A DNA stretch of 64,000 bases from Bacteroides salyersiae WAL 10018 = DSM 18765 = JCM 12988 (GTDB lineage Bacteria > Bacteroidota > Bacteroidia > Bacteroidales > Bacteroidaceae), in contig NZ_KB905467.1 of NCBI RefSeq assembly GCF_000381365.1, positions 489,604-553,603 on the forward strand. Reading direction: 5' to 3'. A program made the translations under genes and the position numbers. Of this stretch, positions 35,301-46,398 are shown piece by piece. Within the stretch, counting starts at the first letter, position 1. Every line of letters begins with the position of its first letter. Below the pieces are notes generated by a model. It saw only the letters and a program-made list of their open reading frames with translations. It had not been told where the DNA came from and did no database searches.

Positions 35301-35907
35301 GCATTTGTTTGATAACATCGTTGCTATCTGTGGCGAAAAGGATATTAAAAATCCGGCTTTCGTCAAAGACACTCTCGAACTTATAGAAAACTATCGTGCC
35401 GATATACCAGACATTATGGCAAAGCCCGGTAACTTCCAAAACGGATTTAATAACTTCTTGCTTAGTCAACCCGGTATCGGTTTACAGAACTTTGAAATTG
35501 ATTCTGCTTATGAATTTGTGAAAAAGCATCTTGAATCAACTGTAGGCTATTGGTCTGAAGAAGAAGTTGTAGTAGCCTTGAAAGACTGGCGTATTGCTGA
35601 AAATGACAAAATAGAAGCAGAGCGTCGTCGCGAGGAAGAAGAACGACGCAGATTAGAAGAAGAGGAACGTGAGCGAAAATTGGAAGAAGAACGCCACAAA
35701 CTCGAAGAAGAGGCTAAAAATGCAAAGAACAAAGCTTTGCAAGAATTGAAAGGAAATCCGGAACAAATAGTTCGTAAGAAAGTTTCCGCCCAACAATACA
35801 TTGATTCTATTGACTCAGTAGATTCACTCCGTTCACTTCTCGACAAGGTGATCGATTTAGGTTACGAATTTATTATTGATAAAATTCTCGAATCATCAAA
35901 TAAATAG
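32362..35907 (+). CDS. brxC: BrxC/PglY-type ATPase of BREX
   Basis: 1181 residues from ATG 32362 (MATTYNDIIKKRSGRAAYS); a TTG 6 bp upstream is less likely. Walker A GTYGTGKS at 63-70 and Walker B LLIIWDEF at 245-252. The large middle and C-terminal regions have no known catalytic motif. Residues about 1075-1125 form a highly charged Glu/Arg helix (ERRREEEERRRLEEEE type). BrxC is the large P-loop ATPase common to all BREX types and is needed for phage exclusion. The gene is 21 bp behind the small ORF and 9 bp before pglZ. Confidence 0.9.
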   Translation: MATTYNDIIKKRSGRAAYSIEEEKGNQWASFIPNEQFNTVLRTVLRSVRGNDIDAHKSFWINGTYGTGKSHAVSVITHLLCDTVDNIKEWVDYEYGADKFDLIRNQIYSLREAKRLLPVKIEGLRDMSHVSDLPLVLQTAVVKALNELDIELAVDTDFDALIQHIQDNQVIWDDLIARFAELRSIASTREKLIQKLSGKDMATFQKAKSAQRQANMTILLNQENVGAWLIEVQEKLRVETDYRGLLIIWDEFTDVMEDSIGIPVLKALQTIAQKFANEGNDSFLFLISHPSAFNKLGNEETKQTDGRYHRMKYNMESVSAFKIMSRKFEIVDQERHQSMTDFFYSTNHNLLDLYTATSNDPKETRGDLINLFPIHPATANLATHYATVVGSSSRSVFEFIGQNEAMEDFLESETAFANRQTVTADYLWDFVLKVFQDDVVNYGAVTERFNTYRLQVENHGEAAYAVFKGILLLNAFNNISAENNNDLVTPTEDNIVNLFLGTQYENETEDALNWFNDQGIIQRAPGGIFSVQFSALPSHEIEELKQSLANDTDKFRFISSVLNFGDTAASYFTKKYVQKIIRPYAFHFYSEASNDALLKDKIKRAKRETRPSDLYLALLFSKNNAEIAHLREFAEQASTNGANEDKDLRDIIFIVFDTAFGDKQYDRFIEYMANYTSAQSHGFLDQVNVHRNHAADMIKEWLQDAQRGNATIYVNGQQIPISVKHLPSYLNNTVAPIIFPQGPDAIEAIRQKAPNPFWKPIVSEVIIRTFIFSTNKSELTEGASNIKPLLYLIQDAIDENLEWRADMPDNHPFKMVFDFIQNKIKYADKSLLFNFADKFDDLRKPPYGLSGNYASAAMVAFALRSWENKIFDTLGKPIDKNSLVTIITELFNVWGKGKNSNKLSFKFQTPEEGKLCKTLVKTFKLDKLKGYSDISSLKDARFAITGSLLEEKGYPLWALKYMDDEFVNSHPAILLNEELQHLFDNIVAICGEKDIKNPAFVKDTLELIENYRADIPDIMAKPGNFQNGFNNFLLSQPGIGLQNFEIDSAYEFVKKHLESTVGYWSEEEVVVALKDWRIAENDKIEAERRREEEERRRLEEEERERKLEEERHKLEEEAKNAKNKALQELKGNPEQIVRKKVSAQQYIDSIDSVDSLRSLLDKVIDLGYEFIIDKILESSNK

Positions 35908-35916
35908 AAGTAGCCT

Positions 35917-38349
35917 ATGTATCAGTCGTTCAACTCACTTGATGAGCTTTTTGCATATATGTATGAAGATAAGCACTGGACAGGTGCCAATGCTTCTCAT
36001 TTTGACAGGTATCCTGTCAGGTTCGTGCTGTTCGATAATTTTTCCGACTTCAATGAATTTATTGTAAACCGCCCGGTCGGTATTTACAAACATTCCATTG
36101 ATACGATGATTGATGTTGAGCATCCTGATGACTTTCTGTCATATACCGAACTGTCCGGTGAGATACGCGCTTTTACAAAGAAAATACCAATAAATGATTT
36201 TATCATTTACCCGTTTTCTGAAATGGCTCGCTTCTATGACAACGAAGAATACAAGGAATTTGATGCTCTGATTACCACCATACGCGGTTCACAAGCTCCG
36301 GAAGATGCTCAAAGAGAGCATGTACGCATATATATACCGATAGTGGGAATGCAGAAGAAAATGGGCAAGTTTATGAACGATAATTCTACGTTTGTCTGGG
36401 AGCTTAAATCAGAAACCGATAAAGGCATTTATAATTTGGTTGTAACTAATGGCACTACCTATGGCGTTTCCGGACTTTCCGACAAATATACGTATGTCAA
36501 GAATTTACATGACTGGCTTAAATTGTGGGAGAAAGGGAGTAAGATACAACCAACTATCATCAGTAGCTCACCGAACATTTTTGCTAATGCACATTTTGCT
36601 AAACCTGATAATGCTTTTACATATACTGAATGCAAAAATGCTTACGAATTTCTTGTTAAAGGTTTGCATCTTGATTTTGGTGTAACAGAATACCCCTGTG
36701 AAGAAGAAATGTGCTATTGGGAACAACTGGCTGCAGAGATAGATGTAAACACTTTCAATTTTGACGAGTTCGTGAAAGAACGCCTTGATATATTTGCTCT
36801 GCAAGACGGTATTGATTTTATAAAATCATGGTTTGATTGCGAAACAGATTTTGACCGTTGGCTGTTATCAATGTATTTCCGTAAGATTGCCAACTCAACC
36901 GGATATATTTATCGCGTTCTTTGTCAATGCTCAAACCTTAGCAAGGCGGAGCTATTCTCAAATATCGCTACTCTCATATTTGAAGAACCGAATAAAGAAG
37001 TATATATTTCAGAGCGTTTCCAAGCGATGAATTTGGCAGCCCAAAAAGGTGTTAAAATCACCGATATGGCAAAGACTAAATTAAAAGCTAAACTTAAGTC
37101 TATTGTAACATCTCCCGAACAGGGCGGATATTATCTTGCCTCCAAACTTCTGACTCCGTTAACGGAAGAAGAATTGCAACTTGCCATTCTTTGGGTCGCT
37201 CAGGAAAATATCAATCTCAATGATGTAAAGAGTGTTTTTCCCGAGTTATATTCTTATATGCAACCTATAGAACTAAACTCTTTGGAGGCATCTAATCAGT
37301 GGATATTGGAATATTTCAATGGCTATCGCTTATCTAAAATCTCAAATAACATCAATGAACGTGTTTCTGAAATTATTTCTGATAAAAACGCTAATTCTGC
37401 ATCTTTCTTAAGTTGGTATGACAATTTCAAAACAGTCAAAACAATATTACATAACCGTTCAGATATTGATGTTTTTTATTGGATAGATGGGTTGGGCGTT
37501 GATTGGATACCATTTATCCGAAATATTATAGGAATATTTTCAAAAGAGCACGTGTATCTTAACGAAATACATATTGCAGTGGCAGACCTGCCAACAACTA
37601 CCGCAACCAACAAGCCTATTTTGCAATCGCTGTTACCAGAAGACCGACACCTTGAAAAGGTTGGTGATTTGGATAGCTTTGCTCATTCGTCAAAGAATTA
37701 TCCCCAATATATTATTGACGAAATGAATATCTTAGAAAAAGCGATAACCCAAGTGCTTGATAAATACACAGGAAAGAAAATAGCTTTCATCTCTGACCAT
37801 GGTGTTACTTACCTTTCACAACATTCAAAAGGTCTTAAACTGTCTGGGCTTACACCCAACCATGAAGGCAGATTAGCTGATATTATTGGAAATAATTATG
37901 TTTCTGATGACAACTATATTGTCCTTGACGACAAGAAAACAATATGTTCGTTGACCCACAAGTCATTAACAGACAAAGTGAACACCGGACACGGCGCTCA
38001 CGGAGGTTGCCTTCCCGAAGAAGTATTAGTTCCCATTATTGTGGTTTCTTCTCAGAAAAACGCAAACACCTATTCTGTTGCTATTGATAATGACGAAATA
38101 AACGGCAGACAACCTACGCTGAAATTTACCATTAAGGGACTTGCTTCTGTAGATGTTCCCACGCTTGAATATAACGGTGTTATATATCATCTACTGAACC
38201 ATGGCAATGATAAATTTGAGAGTGAACGTTTGAACTTGGTTGATACTGCTACTAAGGCAATTGTACGTATCAATAATGAAATTTTTAATACATTCAACAT
38301 CAAAATCTCTACGGGTGCTACCGAAGATGATTTATTTGGTGATTTATAA
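35917..38349 (+). CDS. pglZ: PglZ: alkaline-phosphatase-superfamily protein of BREX
   Basis: 810 residues. The N-terminal 500 residues are helical and of unknown role. The PglZ domain is recognisable from about 480 on: WIDGLGVDWIPFI, ISDHGVTYLS (about 625) and the hallmark TGHGAHGGCLPEEVLVPIIV (690-709). These are metal-ligand regions of the alkaline-phosphatase fold. PglZ is the signature gene of BREX and interacts with the modification and effector proteins. It lies 12 bp before brxL in the same operon. Confidence 0.92.
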   Translation: MYQSFNSLDELFAYMYEDKHWTGANASHFDRYPVRFVLFDNFSDFNEFIVNRPVGIYKHSIDTMIDVEHPDDFLSYTELSGEIRAFTKKIPINDFIIYPFSEMARFYDNEEYKEFDALITTIRGSQAPEDAQREHVRIYIPIVGMQKKMGKFMNDNSTFVWELKSETDKGIYNLVVTNGTTYGVSGLSDKYTYVKNLHDWLKLWEKGSKIQPTIISSSPNIFANAHFAKPDNAFTYTECKNAYEFLVKGLHLDFGVTEYPCEEEMCYWEQLAAEIDVNTFNFDEFVKERLDIFALQDGIDFIKSWFDCETDFDRWLLSMYFRKIANSTGYIYRVLCQCSNLSKAELFSNIATLIFEEPNKEVYISERFQAMNLAAQKGVKITDMAKTKLKAKLKSIVTSPEQGGYYLASKLLTPLTEEELQLAILWVAQENINLNDVKSVFPELYSYMQPIELNSLEASNQWILEYFNGYRLSKISNNINERVSEIISDKNANSASFLSWYDNFKTVKTILHNRSDIDVFYWIDGLGVDWIPFIRNIIGIFSKEHVYLNEIHIAVADLPTTTATNKPILQSLLPEDRHLEKVGDLDSFAHSSKNYPQYIIDEMNILEKAITQVLDKYTGKKIAFISDHGVTYLSQHSKGLKLSGLTPNHEGRLADIIGNNYVSDDNYIVLDDKKTICSLTHKSLTDKVNTGHGAHGGCLPEEVLVPIIVVSSQKNANTYSVAIDNDEINGRQPTLKFTIKGLASVDVPTLEYNGVIYHLLNHGNDKFESERLNLVDTATKAIVRINNEIFNTFNIKISTGATEDDLFGDL

Positions 38350-38361
38350 ATATTTATATAG

Positions 38362-39852
38362 ATGGACAAATCCTTATCAGATAAGATTCGTGAGCAATTT
38401 GCTGCGATGACAATATATAAAGACCCAACTTCAACAGGCAGCCTTTTTGCAGGAAGAAATTTGCCGTCATTTGTAAAAGATTTTTTACTCAAACGGTATA
38501 TCAATTTTGACGGTTCTGTTAATCGGCTTAAATTAACAGATTTTCTCGATTCGGTTATTCCTACCGAACAATCTACAGTTAAAGACCGATTGGATTGTGG
38601 AGAAGAGTTGACCCTTCTCACTCGCTTTATTGTGTATATTGACCTTGTTAAGGGCATTCGCCGTTTTTCGATACCCGATATGGGTATTAAACAAAATGAA
38701 GGGCAAATCCCTGAATATGTTTATAAAGCACACATGGGCGAACTTGTCGATGGTGAAAAATGGGGTATAATTAAATTGGCTCTCCTACCTGATGATGATG
38801 GCAAAAAGAACCATGTGGAAATGGTGGACTATAAGCCGTTCAAACCTTATAGGTCAGTTGATGTTGACTATTTAAAAAATGCACGTGAGGCATTCACTAC
38901 AAAAGAGTGGATTGATATGTTACTATCCGCTATGGAATATGATGCTGATGGCTTCCAATCGCAAACGGAAAAGATAGAGTTCCTTACAAGGTTACTTATT
39001 TTCATAGAGCCTCGCTTAAATGTGATTGAACTTGCACCAAAAGGAACCGGTAAAAGTTATGTTTTCGGCAACCTCTCCAAATATGGTTGGTTGGTAAGTG
39101 GTGGTAAGGTTACTCGTGCCAAGTTGTTTTACGATAAACAAAAACAACAAAATGGCATTATGAAGAACCATGATTTTACAGCATTTGATGAAATTCAAAC
39201 TATCGTATTTCAAGAACCTGCTGAAATTCAAGCCGCTTTAAAATCATACCTTGAATCGGGGAAAACCACAATTGACAATAACGAATTTACATCGGAATGC
39301 GGTTTGATGCTAATGGGAAATATCCCATTAAATGAGAAAAAACGACCGCTCAATTTCCGTTATTTTGATTCTTTACCTCATAACTTTCGTGAGTCAGCTT
39401 TGCTTGACCGTTTTCATTGTTTCATTGAGGGTTGGCATTTGCCTCGTATTCACAAGGGTATGATTTTCAAGGGATGGACTATTAATGTGGAATATTTTTC
39501 TGAAATTCTCCATGCTCTCCGCACGCAAAGTATTTATAGTATTGTATTCGACCAAATAGTAGACTATGATAAGAACGCAGATACACGCGATTTCAACGCT
39601 GTTAAACGTATTGCAGTGGGGTATATGAAGCTTCTCTTCCCTCATTGGACGAGCTCATCAAAAGTTGATTTTGAAGAATTTGACACCTATTGCTTACAAC
39701 CTGCTATCCGTAGGCGCGGCATCATTAAGGAACAATGTCACTATATTGATTCTGAATTTAAAACTTCTATGCCTAATTTTTGGATTAACAAGGGCATAGT
39801 GAATAATACAGATTCAGATGATAAGGGTATGGAAGAAAATGAGTTATTTTAA
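38362..39852 (+). CDS. brxL: BrxL-like AAA+ protein, short form
   Basis: 496 residues. The N-terminal region (1-210) carries a BrxL-like start (VKDFLLKRYINFDGSVNRLK; EQSTVKDRLDCGEELTLLTR). An AAA+ module follows: LAPKGTGKS (224-232), AFDEIQ (274-279) and an arginine-finger region LLDRFHCF (about 347-354). Only about 145 residues follow, ending after RDFNAVKRIAVGYMKLLFPH and a short acidic tail. Type 1 BrxL has a further Lon-like C-terminal domain, which I do not see. BrxL is the DNA-binding AAA+ factor needed for restriction. Next gene starts 34 bp downstream. Confidence 0.88.
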   Translation: MDKSLSDKIREQFAAMTIYKDPTSTGSLFAGRNLPSFVKDFLLKRYINFDGSVNRLKLTDFLDSVIPTEQSTVKDRLDCGEELTLLTRFIVYIDLVKGIRRFSIPDMGIKQNEGQIPEYVYKAHMGELVDGEKWGIIKLALLPDDDGKKNHVEMVDYKPFKPYRSVDVDYLKNAREAFTTKEWIDMLLSAMEYDADGFQSQTEKIEFLTRLLIFIEPRLNVIELAPKGTGKSYVFGNLSKYGWLVSGGKVTRAKLFYDKQKQQNGIMKNHDFTAFDEIQTIVFQEPAEIQAALKSYLESGKTTIDNNEFTSECGLMLMGNIPLNEKKRPLNFRYFDSLPHNFRESALLDRFHCFIEGWHLPRIHKGMIFKGWTINVEYFSEILHALRTQSIYSIVFDQIVDYDKNADTRDFNAVKRIAVGYMKLLFPHWTSSSKVDFEEFDTYCLQPAIRRRGIIKEQCHYIDSEFKTSMPNFWINKGIVNNTDSDDKGMEENELF

Positions 39853-39886
39853 GGATTGAATTATTTTTGAGTGATTTTATAGGCAT

Positions 39887-41335
39887 ATGGAAAATTTGGA
39901 TAAGCTTGTACTTGAATTATGTAAACTGCCACAAGAAACAGGTTGGGTAGAGTTCAAACATAACAATTGCGATCCTAAAATGGTTGGCGAGGATATCAGT
40001 GCCTTAGCCAATAGTGCTGTTATTGCGGATAGGAGTTATGCCTATATGATATGGGGTATTGATGATAATACCCACGAGATAATTGGCACAAAAGTCAGTT
40101 TGAAAAAAGAGAAGAAAGGTAATCAAGAACTTGAGAACTGGTTGCGCTATTTGCTTTCCAAAAATGCCGATTTCGAAATGCACTCTGTTGATATTGATGG
40201 AAAGCACATTGAAATACTGATTATCTCAAAAGCAGTAGGCGTACCTGTTACTTTTGAAAAGGTGGATTATATCCGAGTAGGCAGTTATACGAAGAAAATC
40301 ATTGAATTTCCTGCATTGCAAGCTCAATTATGGGATAAATTGCGAAATCAACAATTTGAAGATGCTTATGCTATATCCGATATACAATTACAGGATATAC
40401 CTCACTATTTGAATTGCGAGGTATATTTTGATACTCTAAATATGCCAATTCCAACAAGCATTGATAAATATGCACATTATTTGGTAGAGGACGGTATTAT
40501 TGTCAAACAGGACAATGGACTCTATGCCATAACAAACCTTGGGGCTATTCTCTTTGCAAAGAAACTTTCGGAGTTTCCGCGTGTAGGACGAAAAGCAATA
40601 AGAATTGTACAATACGAAGGTCTTAACAGACTTACAATACTAAAAGAAGAAACTACCACAGAAGGATATGCCATTAGTTTTGAAAACGCAGTAAAATATG
40701 TAAATACACTACTTCCTACAAAAGAAGATATTGATTCTGTGCGTAGAAAGTCTATAAGCACATTCCCCATACCGGCTATCAGAGAAGCAATAGCAAACAG
40801 CCTTATTCATCAGGATTTTTTCATTACTGGAACAGGACCGCTTATTGAAGTATTTGAAAACCGGGTAGAAGTTACAAATTCGGGAACACCATTAGTAGAT
40901 ATTATGAGAATAGTGGATAACCCACCCAAATCCAGAAACGAAAAATTAGCTTCTTTGATGCGCAGGTTGAACATGTGTGAAGAATTAGGGCGTGGATGGG
41001 ATAGAATGGTTATTAGCTGTGAATTGCAAAAATTGCCGGCTCCGCGAATTCAAATATATCAAGAATCAACCAAGGTTTCATTATTCTCTCGTTTAGATTT
41101 CACAAATATCCCAGTGGAAGATAAAATATGGGCAACATACTTACATGCTTGTATAAAATATATAGAAGGTAATGCTCTTACCAATAGCTCATTAAGGGAA
41201 AGGTTTGGTGTTGCAGAATCTTCATCAGGCAGTATTTCACGATTGATAAAGGAGGTTCTAAACAATAAACTGATAAAACCAGTAGATCCTAATACAGCCC
41301 CTCGGTACATGAAATACATTCCAACATGGGGGTAA
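39887..41335 (+). CDS. AlbA_2/Schlafen-type ATP-binding protein
   Basis: 482 residues. The N-terminal AlbA_2 (Schlafen) domain has WVEFKHN, ALANSAVI, YMIWGIDD and DYIRVGSYTK (about 15-155). The middle and C-terminal region has the usual features of this family: IREAIANSLIHQDF, FENRVEVTNSG and CEELGRGWDRMVI, an ATPase-like (GHKL-type) fragment, followed by a winged-helix end (LTNSSLRERFGVAESSSGSI). Such proteins are widespread near defence genes and act as nucleic-acid-binding regulators or effectors. It is 34 bp behind brxL on the same strand, so it may be part of the BREX operon. Not a known core BREX gene. Confidence 0.8.
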   Translation: MENLDKLVLELCKLPQETGWVEFKHNNCDPKMVGEDISALANSAVIADRSYAYMIWGIDDNTHEIIGTKVSLKKEKKGNQELENWLRYLLSKNADFEMHSVDIDGKHIEILIISKAVGVPVTFEKVDYIRVGSYTKKIIEFPALQAQLWDKLRNQQFEDAYAISDIQLQDIPHYLNCEVYFDTLNMPIPTSIDKYAHYLVEDGIIVKQDNGLYAITNLGAILFAKKLSEFPRVGRKAIRIVQYEGLNRLTILKEETTTEGYAISFENAVKYVNTLLPTKEDIDSVRRKSISTFPIPAIREAIANSLIHQDFFITGTGPLIEVFENRVEVTNSGTPLVDIMRIVDNPPKSRNEKLASLMRRLNMCEELGRGWDRMVISCELQKLPAPRIQIYQESTKVSLFSRLDFTNIPVEDKIWATYLHACIKYIEGNALTNSSLRERFGVAESSSGSISRLIKEVLNNKLIKPVDPNTAPRYMKYIPTWG

Positions 41336-43349
<2,014 letters not shown>

Positions 43350-43350
43350 T

Positions 43351-43487
43351 AATGTGCCAATGTGCCAATGAAAGAGTGAAGGAATGAATCATAATGTACC
43401 AATATGTCAATTATGCTGAAGTGTGTTGTTTATAACACATTTATAGCGTAGTAATTGGCATATTAGTACATGATTCAATTGGCACAT
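43351..43487. repeat. Intergenic repeat, copy A
   Basis: A block between convergent GH43 and tnaA: AATGTGCCAAT at the left is mirrored by ATTGGCACATT at the right. The core TTTATAACACATTTATAGCG and its flanks match the block at 54.1 kb, base for base apart from scattered changes. It could form a terminator-like hairpin for both genes. Confidence 0.65.
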
Positions 43488-44863
43488 TATTCAATTCTTT
43501 CCAATTGCACTGTGAAGTGTCTCATCAGAGGAGCTTCCCATGCAATGCGTACGCCGCGTGTAATTTCTTCTCTGCGGTCGTATACGTTTTTGAGTGCGGC
43601 GGCAATTACATCCATGTGGTTATCGGTGTAAACACGACGTGGGATAGCAAGGCGTAGTAGGTCTAATCCGTTGAAACGGTTTTCGTGGGTTATCGGATCA
43701 CGATCTGCCAATAAATAACCTATTTCACATCCGCGTATGCCGGCTTCAAGATACAGTTCAACAGTCAGTGTTTGTGCCGGGAATTCTTGTTTGGGGACGT
43801 GGGTCAATACCTTTGGGGCATCTACGAAGATGGCGTGCCCACCGGCAGGACGTTGATAGGGAATACCGTATTCATCAAGTTTTTTTGCCAGATATTGCAC
43901 TTGATGAATGCGTGTCTCCAGATTATCGAATTCTGTGTTTTCGTCCAGGCCGATGGCAAGGGCATTCATATCCCGTCCGTTCATTCCACCATAGGTAAGA
44001 TAGCCTTCGAATTGTACACAGAATCCTTTGGCACCTTCGTACCATTCTTTGTGGCGGGTGGCAATGAAACCTCCCATGTTGACGATACCGTCTTTTTTTG
44101 CGCTCATGGTCATACCGTCGGCCAGATCGAACATTTCCCGTGTGATTTCCTTGATTGTTTTCCCGGTATATCCTTCTTCCCGTGTTTTAATAAAATAGGC
44201 ATTCTCGGCAAAACGTGCCGAATCGAAAAGTACCGGCTTTTTGTATTTATCGGCCAAGGCGCGTACTTCCTTTAGGTTTTGTATGGAAACGGGTTGTCCG
44301 CCTGCTGTGTTGTTGGTGATGGTTACTATGATAAAGGGAATTTTGTCGGCATGTTCCTGCAATGCTTTTTCCAGTTTGACAGGGTCTACATTGCCCTTAA
44401 AGGGGATTTCCAATTGGGTTTGTTTGGCTTCGTCAATGGTGCAGTCTAATGCTATGGCTTTGCGCCCTTCGATGTGTCCTTTGGTAGTATCAAAATGCGA
44501 ATTTCCCGGTACGATGTCTCCTTCATGAACTAAATAGGAGAACAATACATTCTCGGCTGCGCGTCCTTGATGGGTTGGTATGATATATTCAAAACCGGTG
44601 AGCCGGGTGATCATTTCTTTCAGTTTGAAAAAGGAAGAAGCGCCGGCATAGCTCTCGTCTCCCAACATCATTCCTGCCCATTGACGGTCACTCATGGCAC
44701 CCGTACCGGAGTCGGTAATAAGGTCGATGTATACTTGTTCGGCTTTCAGTTGAAATACATTGTAGTGCGCCTCTTTTATCCATTGCTCGCGTTCCTGACG
44801 GGTACTTTTACGGATAGGCTCTACCATCTTGATTTTCCATGATTCTGCAAAAGGTAATTCCAT
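43487..44863 (-). CDS. tnaA: Tryptophanase
   Basis: 458 residues. PLP enzyme of the tryptophanase / tyrosine phenol-lyase family: TDSGTGAMSDRQWAGMMLGD, PTHQGRAAEN, the PLP lysine in TMSAKKDGIVNMGG, and GYLTYGGMNGRDM. It splits tryptophan into indole, pyruvate and ammonia in the cytoplasm. The start and overall sequence agree, from memory, with the characterised Bacteroides tryptophanase, so I prefer this over tyrosine phenol-lyase. Separated from the B12 operon upstream by a terminator (44957-44986). Confidence 0.9.
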   Translation of the reverse strand: MELPFAESWKIKMVEPIRKSTRQEREQWIKEAHYNVFQLKAEQVYIDLITDSGTGAMSDRQWAGMMLGDESYAGASSFFKLKEMITRLTGFEYIIPTHQGRAAENVLFSYLVHEGDIVPGNSHFDTTKGHIEGRKAIALDCTIDEAKQTQLEIPFKGNVDPVKLEKALQEHADKIPFIIVTITNNTAGGQPVSIQNLKEVRALADKYKKPVLFDSARFAENAYFIKTREEGYTGKTIKEITREMFDLADGMTMSAKKDGIVNMGGFIATRHKEWYEGAKGFCVQFEGYLTYGGMNGRDMNALAIGLDENTEFDNLETRIHQVQYLAKKLDEYGIPYQRPAGGHAIFVDAPKVLTHVPKQEFPAQTLTVELYLEAGIRGCEIGYLLADRDPITHENRFNGLDLLRLAIPRRVYTDNHMDVIAAALKNVYDRREEITRGVRIAWEAPLMRHFTVQLERIE

Positions 44864-44956
44864 ATTCTTAGATATTTGGTTTTATTCGTCGAATTTAAGG
44901 AAAACCTTTGGAATATGCAATAAACATATGACATTTTGATATTCGGATATAAAAAA

Positions 44957-44986
44957 GAGGAGAGTACGAATATGGTACTCCCCTCT
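44957..44986 (-). terminator. Terminator of the B12 operon
   Basis: Hairpin GAGGAGAGTAC / GTACTCCCCTC (about 44957-44986) with AAAAAA on its left side, i.e. a T run on the minus strand. It lies 20 bp past the last gene of the operon. Confidence 0.75.
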
Positions 44987-45006
44987 GATTATAATATGAT
45001 TGAATT

Positions 45007-46359
45007 TTATTTAAATACAATTTTGGATGGGAACCAGAAGTAACCGGAATAGTCAATAATTTCAAGAGGCGTTTCATTGATGCCGTCTGCTATGACAATT
45101 TTATTATTCTTATAGTGATCACCATATCCGTCTTCCGTAAATGTACCATAAACATTTCCGGTAAAAGGGGCAACGGCCAGTCCGGCACCATAGAAAGAGT
45201 AGTTTTCCGGTGCTGTCATGATCTTTTTCAAGTCTCCGGAAGTGATATCGTATTTGTATGCATCTTTAGAATTCCATCCGTCTTTTTTGACAAAGTATAA
45301 GGCGTTCTCGGAAATTGACGCACACAAACAGGAAGGGGTATATGCAAAACTATTATAGTTTACTGCATAACCTTCCGGCAAGTCGATTGTTTCAGATGTT
45401 AGGTCTTTGATATTTATTTTTGCCAATTGGGTCTCGTTAGCTGCCCAAAGGGAACCGTCTTTAGCTCTGGCAAAACCTGTATTAGCGGCTTCTAAATCTT
45501 TTATGTAAGAGAGGTCGTTCGATTTATATACCTTAATAGTATTGTCTACGATGATAAATAAATAATCTCCAGATACATACATGTCTTTGCAAGAGCCGTC
45601 TATTACTTTTTCCGCTTTTGTACCTTCGGCTGGTAATGGGTTTATGGTTATTTTATATGCTCCACGGGCAGTTGCAATGATGCCGGTAGTGCTGTTGATG
45701 ACAGCAAAGTTGTACGCTTGATTATCGTCAATAACAGCTTTGGTTATAGAAGATGTTTTCTTGAAAGTGGCAGCATCGGCTTCTACCAAACAAGGATTAT
45801 CTTTGGATACGATGTATACTTTTCCGTTATTGAATACAGCTGTCGTTGAAGTTGTGCCCAGTTTCTCATCGGCATTGCTTGCCTGATAGATGTTGTAGTT
45901 CCATGTTCCATCGTTATCGTAAAAACAGATAGAACCATTAGCTTGCCCTTCATTGACTACATAAAAACTACGGTTTTGGGCAACATTTATTGTTAAGGTT
46001 GCTTCGGCTTCAACAGTTTTATAAGTGGCACGATATAAGATAGTGTGTGAACCTATACCTGCTTCGGCAGCATTGAATGTATAGCTTGATTTATCTGATA
46101 CCTTTGTACCGTCTACAATCCATGCGTATGAGATGTTTTCTGCCTGACTTAGTACAGGGGTAATAGTAAGGGACTCATCAATGGCAATTGTGAATGTTAA
46201 TCCGGACTCTGGGGCATGGTTACCAATTCCCAAGTCTAATATTGATAGTTCATCTTGAGGTGTTTCATTATCATCATCTTCACAAGATACAAATACCATT
46301 GGTAATGCCAATAGCATTACCATACATAGTCTGCTGAAAAAAGAATTTAATTTTCTCAT
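45007..46359 (-). CDS. DUF5074-like surface lipoprotein of the B12 operon
   Basis: 450 residues. Lipoprotein signal peptide (lipobox FVSC) followed by EDDDNE, a surface-export type acidic tail. An Ig-like domain (about 45-125: SYAWIVDGTKVSDKSSYTFN) leads to a beta-propeller-like region (about 130-450) with repeats such as FNNGKVYIVS and TGNVYGTF. It lies 39 bp behind the btuG-like gene. Proteins of this kind in Bacteroides corrinoid loci are thought to help bind cobalamin at the surface; ligand binding here is inferred from the riboswitch-controlled operon. Confidence 0.75.
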   Translation of the reverse strand: MRKLNSFFSRLCMVMLLALPMVFVSCEDDDNETPQDELSILDLGIGNHAPESGLTFTIAIDESLTITPVLSQAENISYAWIVDGTKVSDKSSYTFNAAEAGIGSHTILYRATYKTVEAEATLTINVAQNRSFYVVNEGQANGSICFYDNDGTWNYNIYQASNADEKLGTTSTTAVFNNGKVYIVSKDNPCLVEADAATFKKTSSITKAVIDDNQAYNFAVINSTTGIIATARGAYKITINPLPAEGTKAEKVIDGSCKDMYVSGDYLFIIVDNTIKVYKSNDLSYIKDLEAANTGFARAKDGSLWAANETQLAKINIKDLTSETIDLPEGYAVNYNSFAYTPSCLCASISENALYFVKKDGWNSKDAYKYDITSGDLKKIMTAPENYSFYGAGLAVAPFTGNVYGTFTEDGYGDHYKNNKIVIADGINETPLEIIDYSGYFWFPSKIVFK

Positions 46360-46398
46360 GTTGTTTTTTTAAATGTAATTATTGATAATAAAATATTT

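Noticed and set aside
43487..44863. Tyrosine phenol-lyase instead of tryptophanase
   Set aside because: The two families are close, but the start and overall sequence agree with the Bacteroides tryptophanase as I remember it; a phylogeny would settle it.
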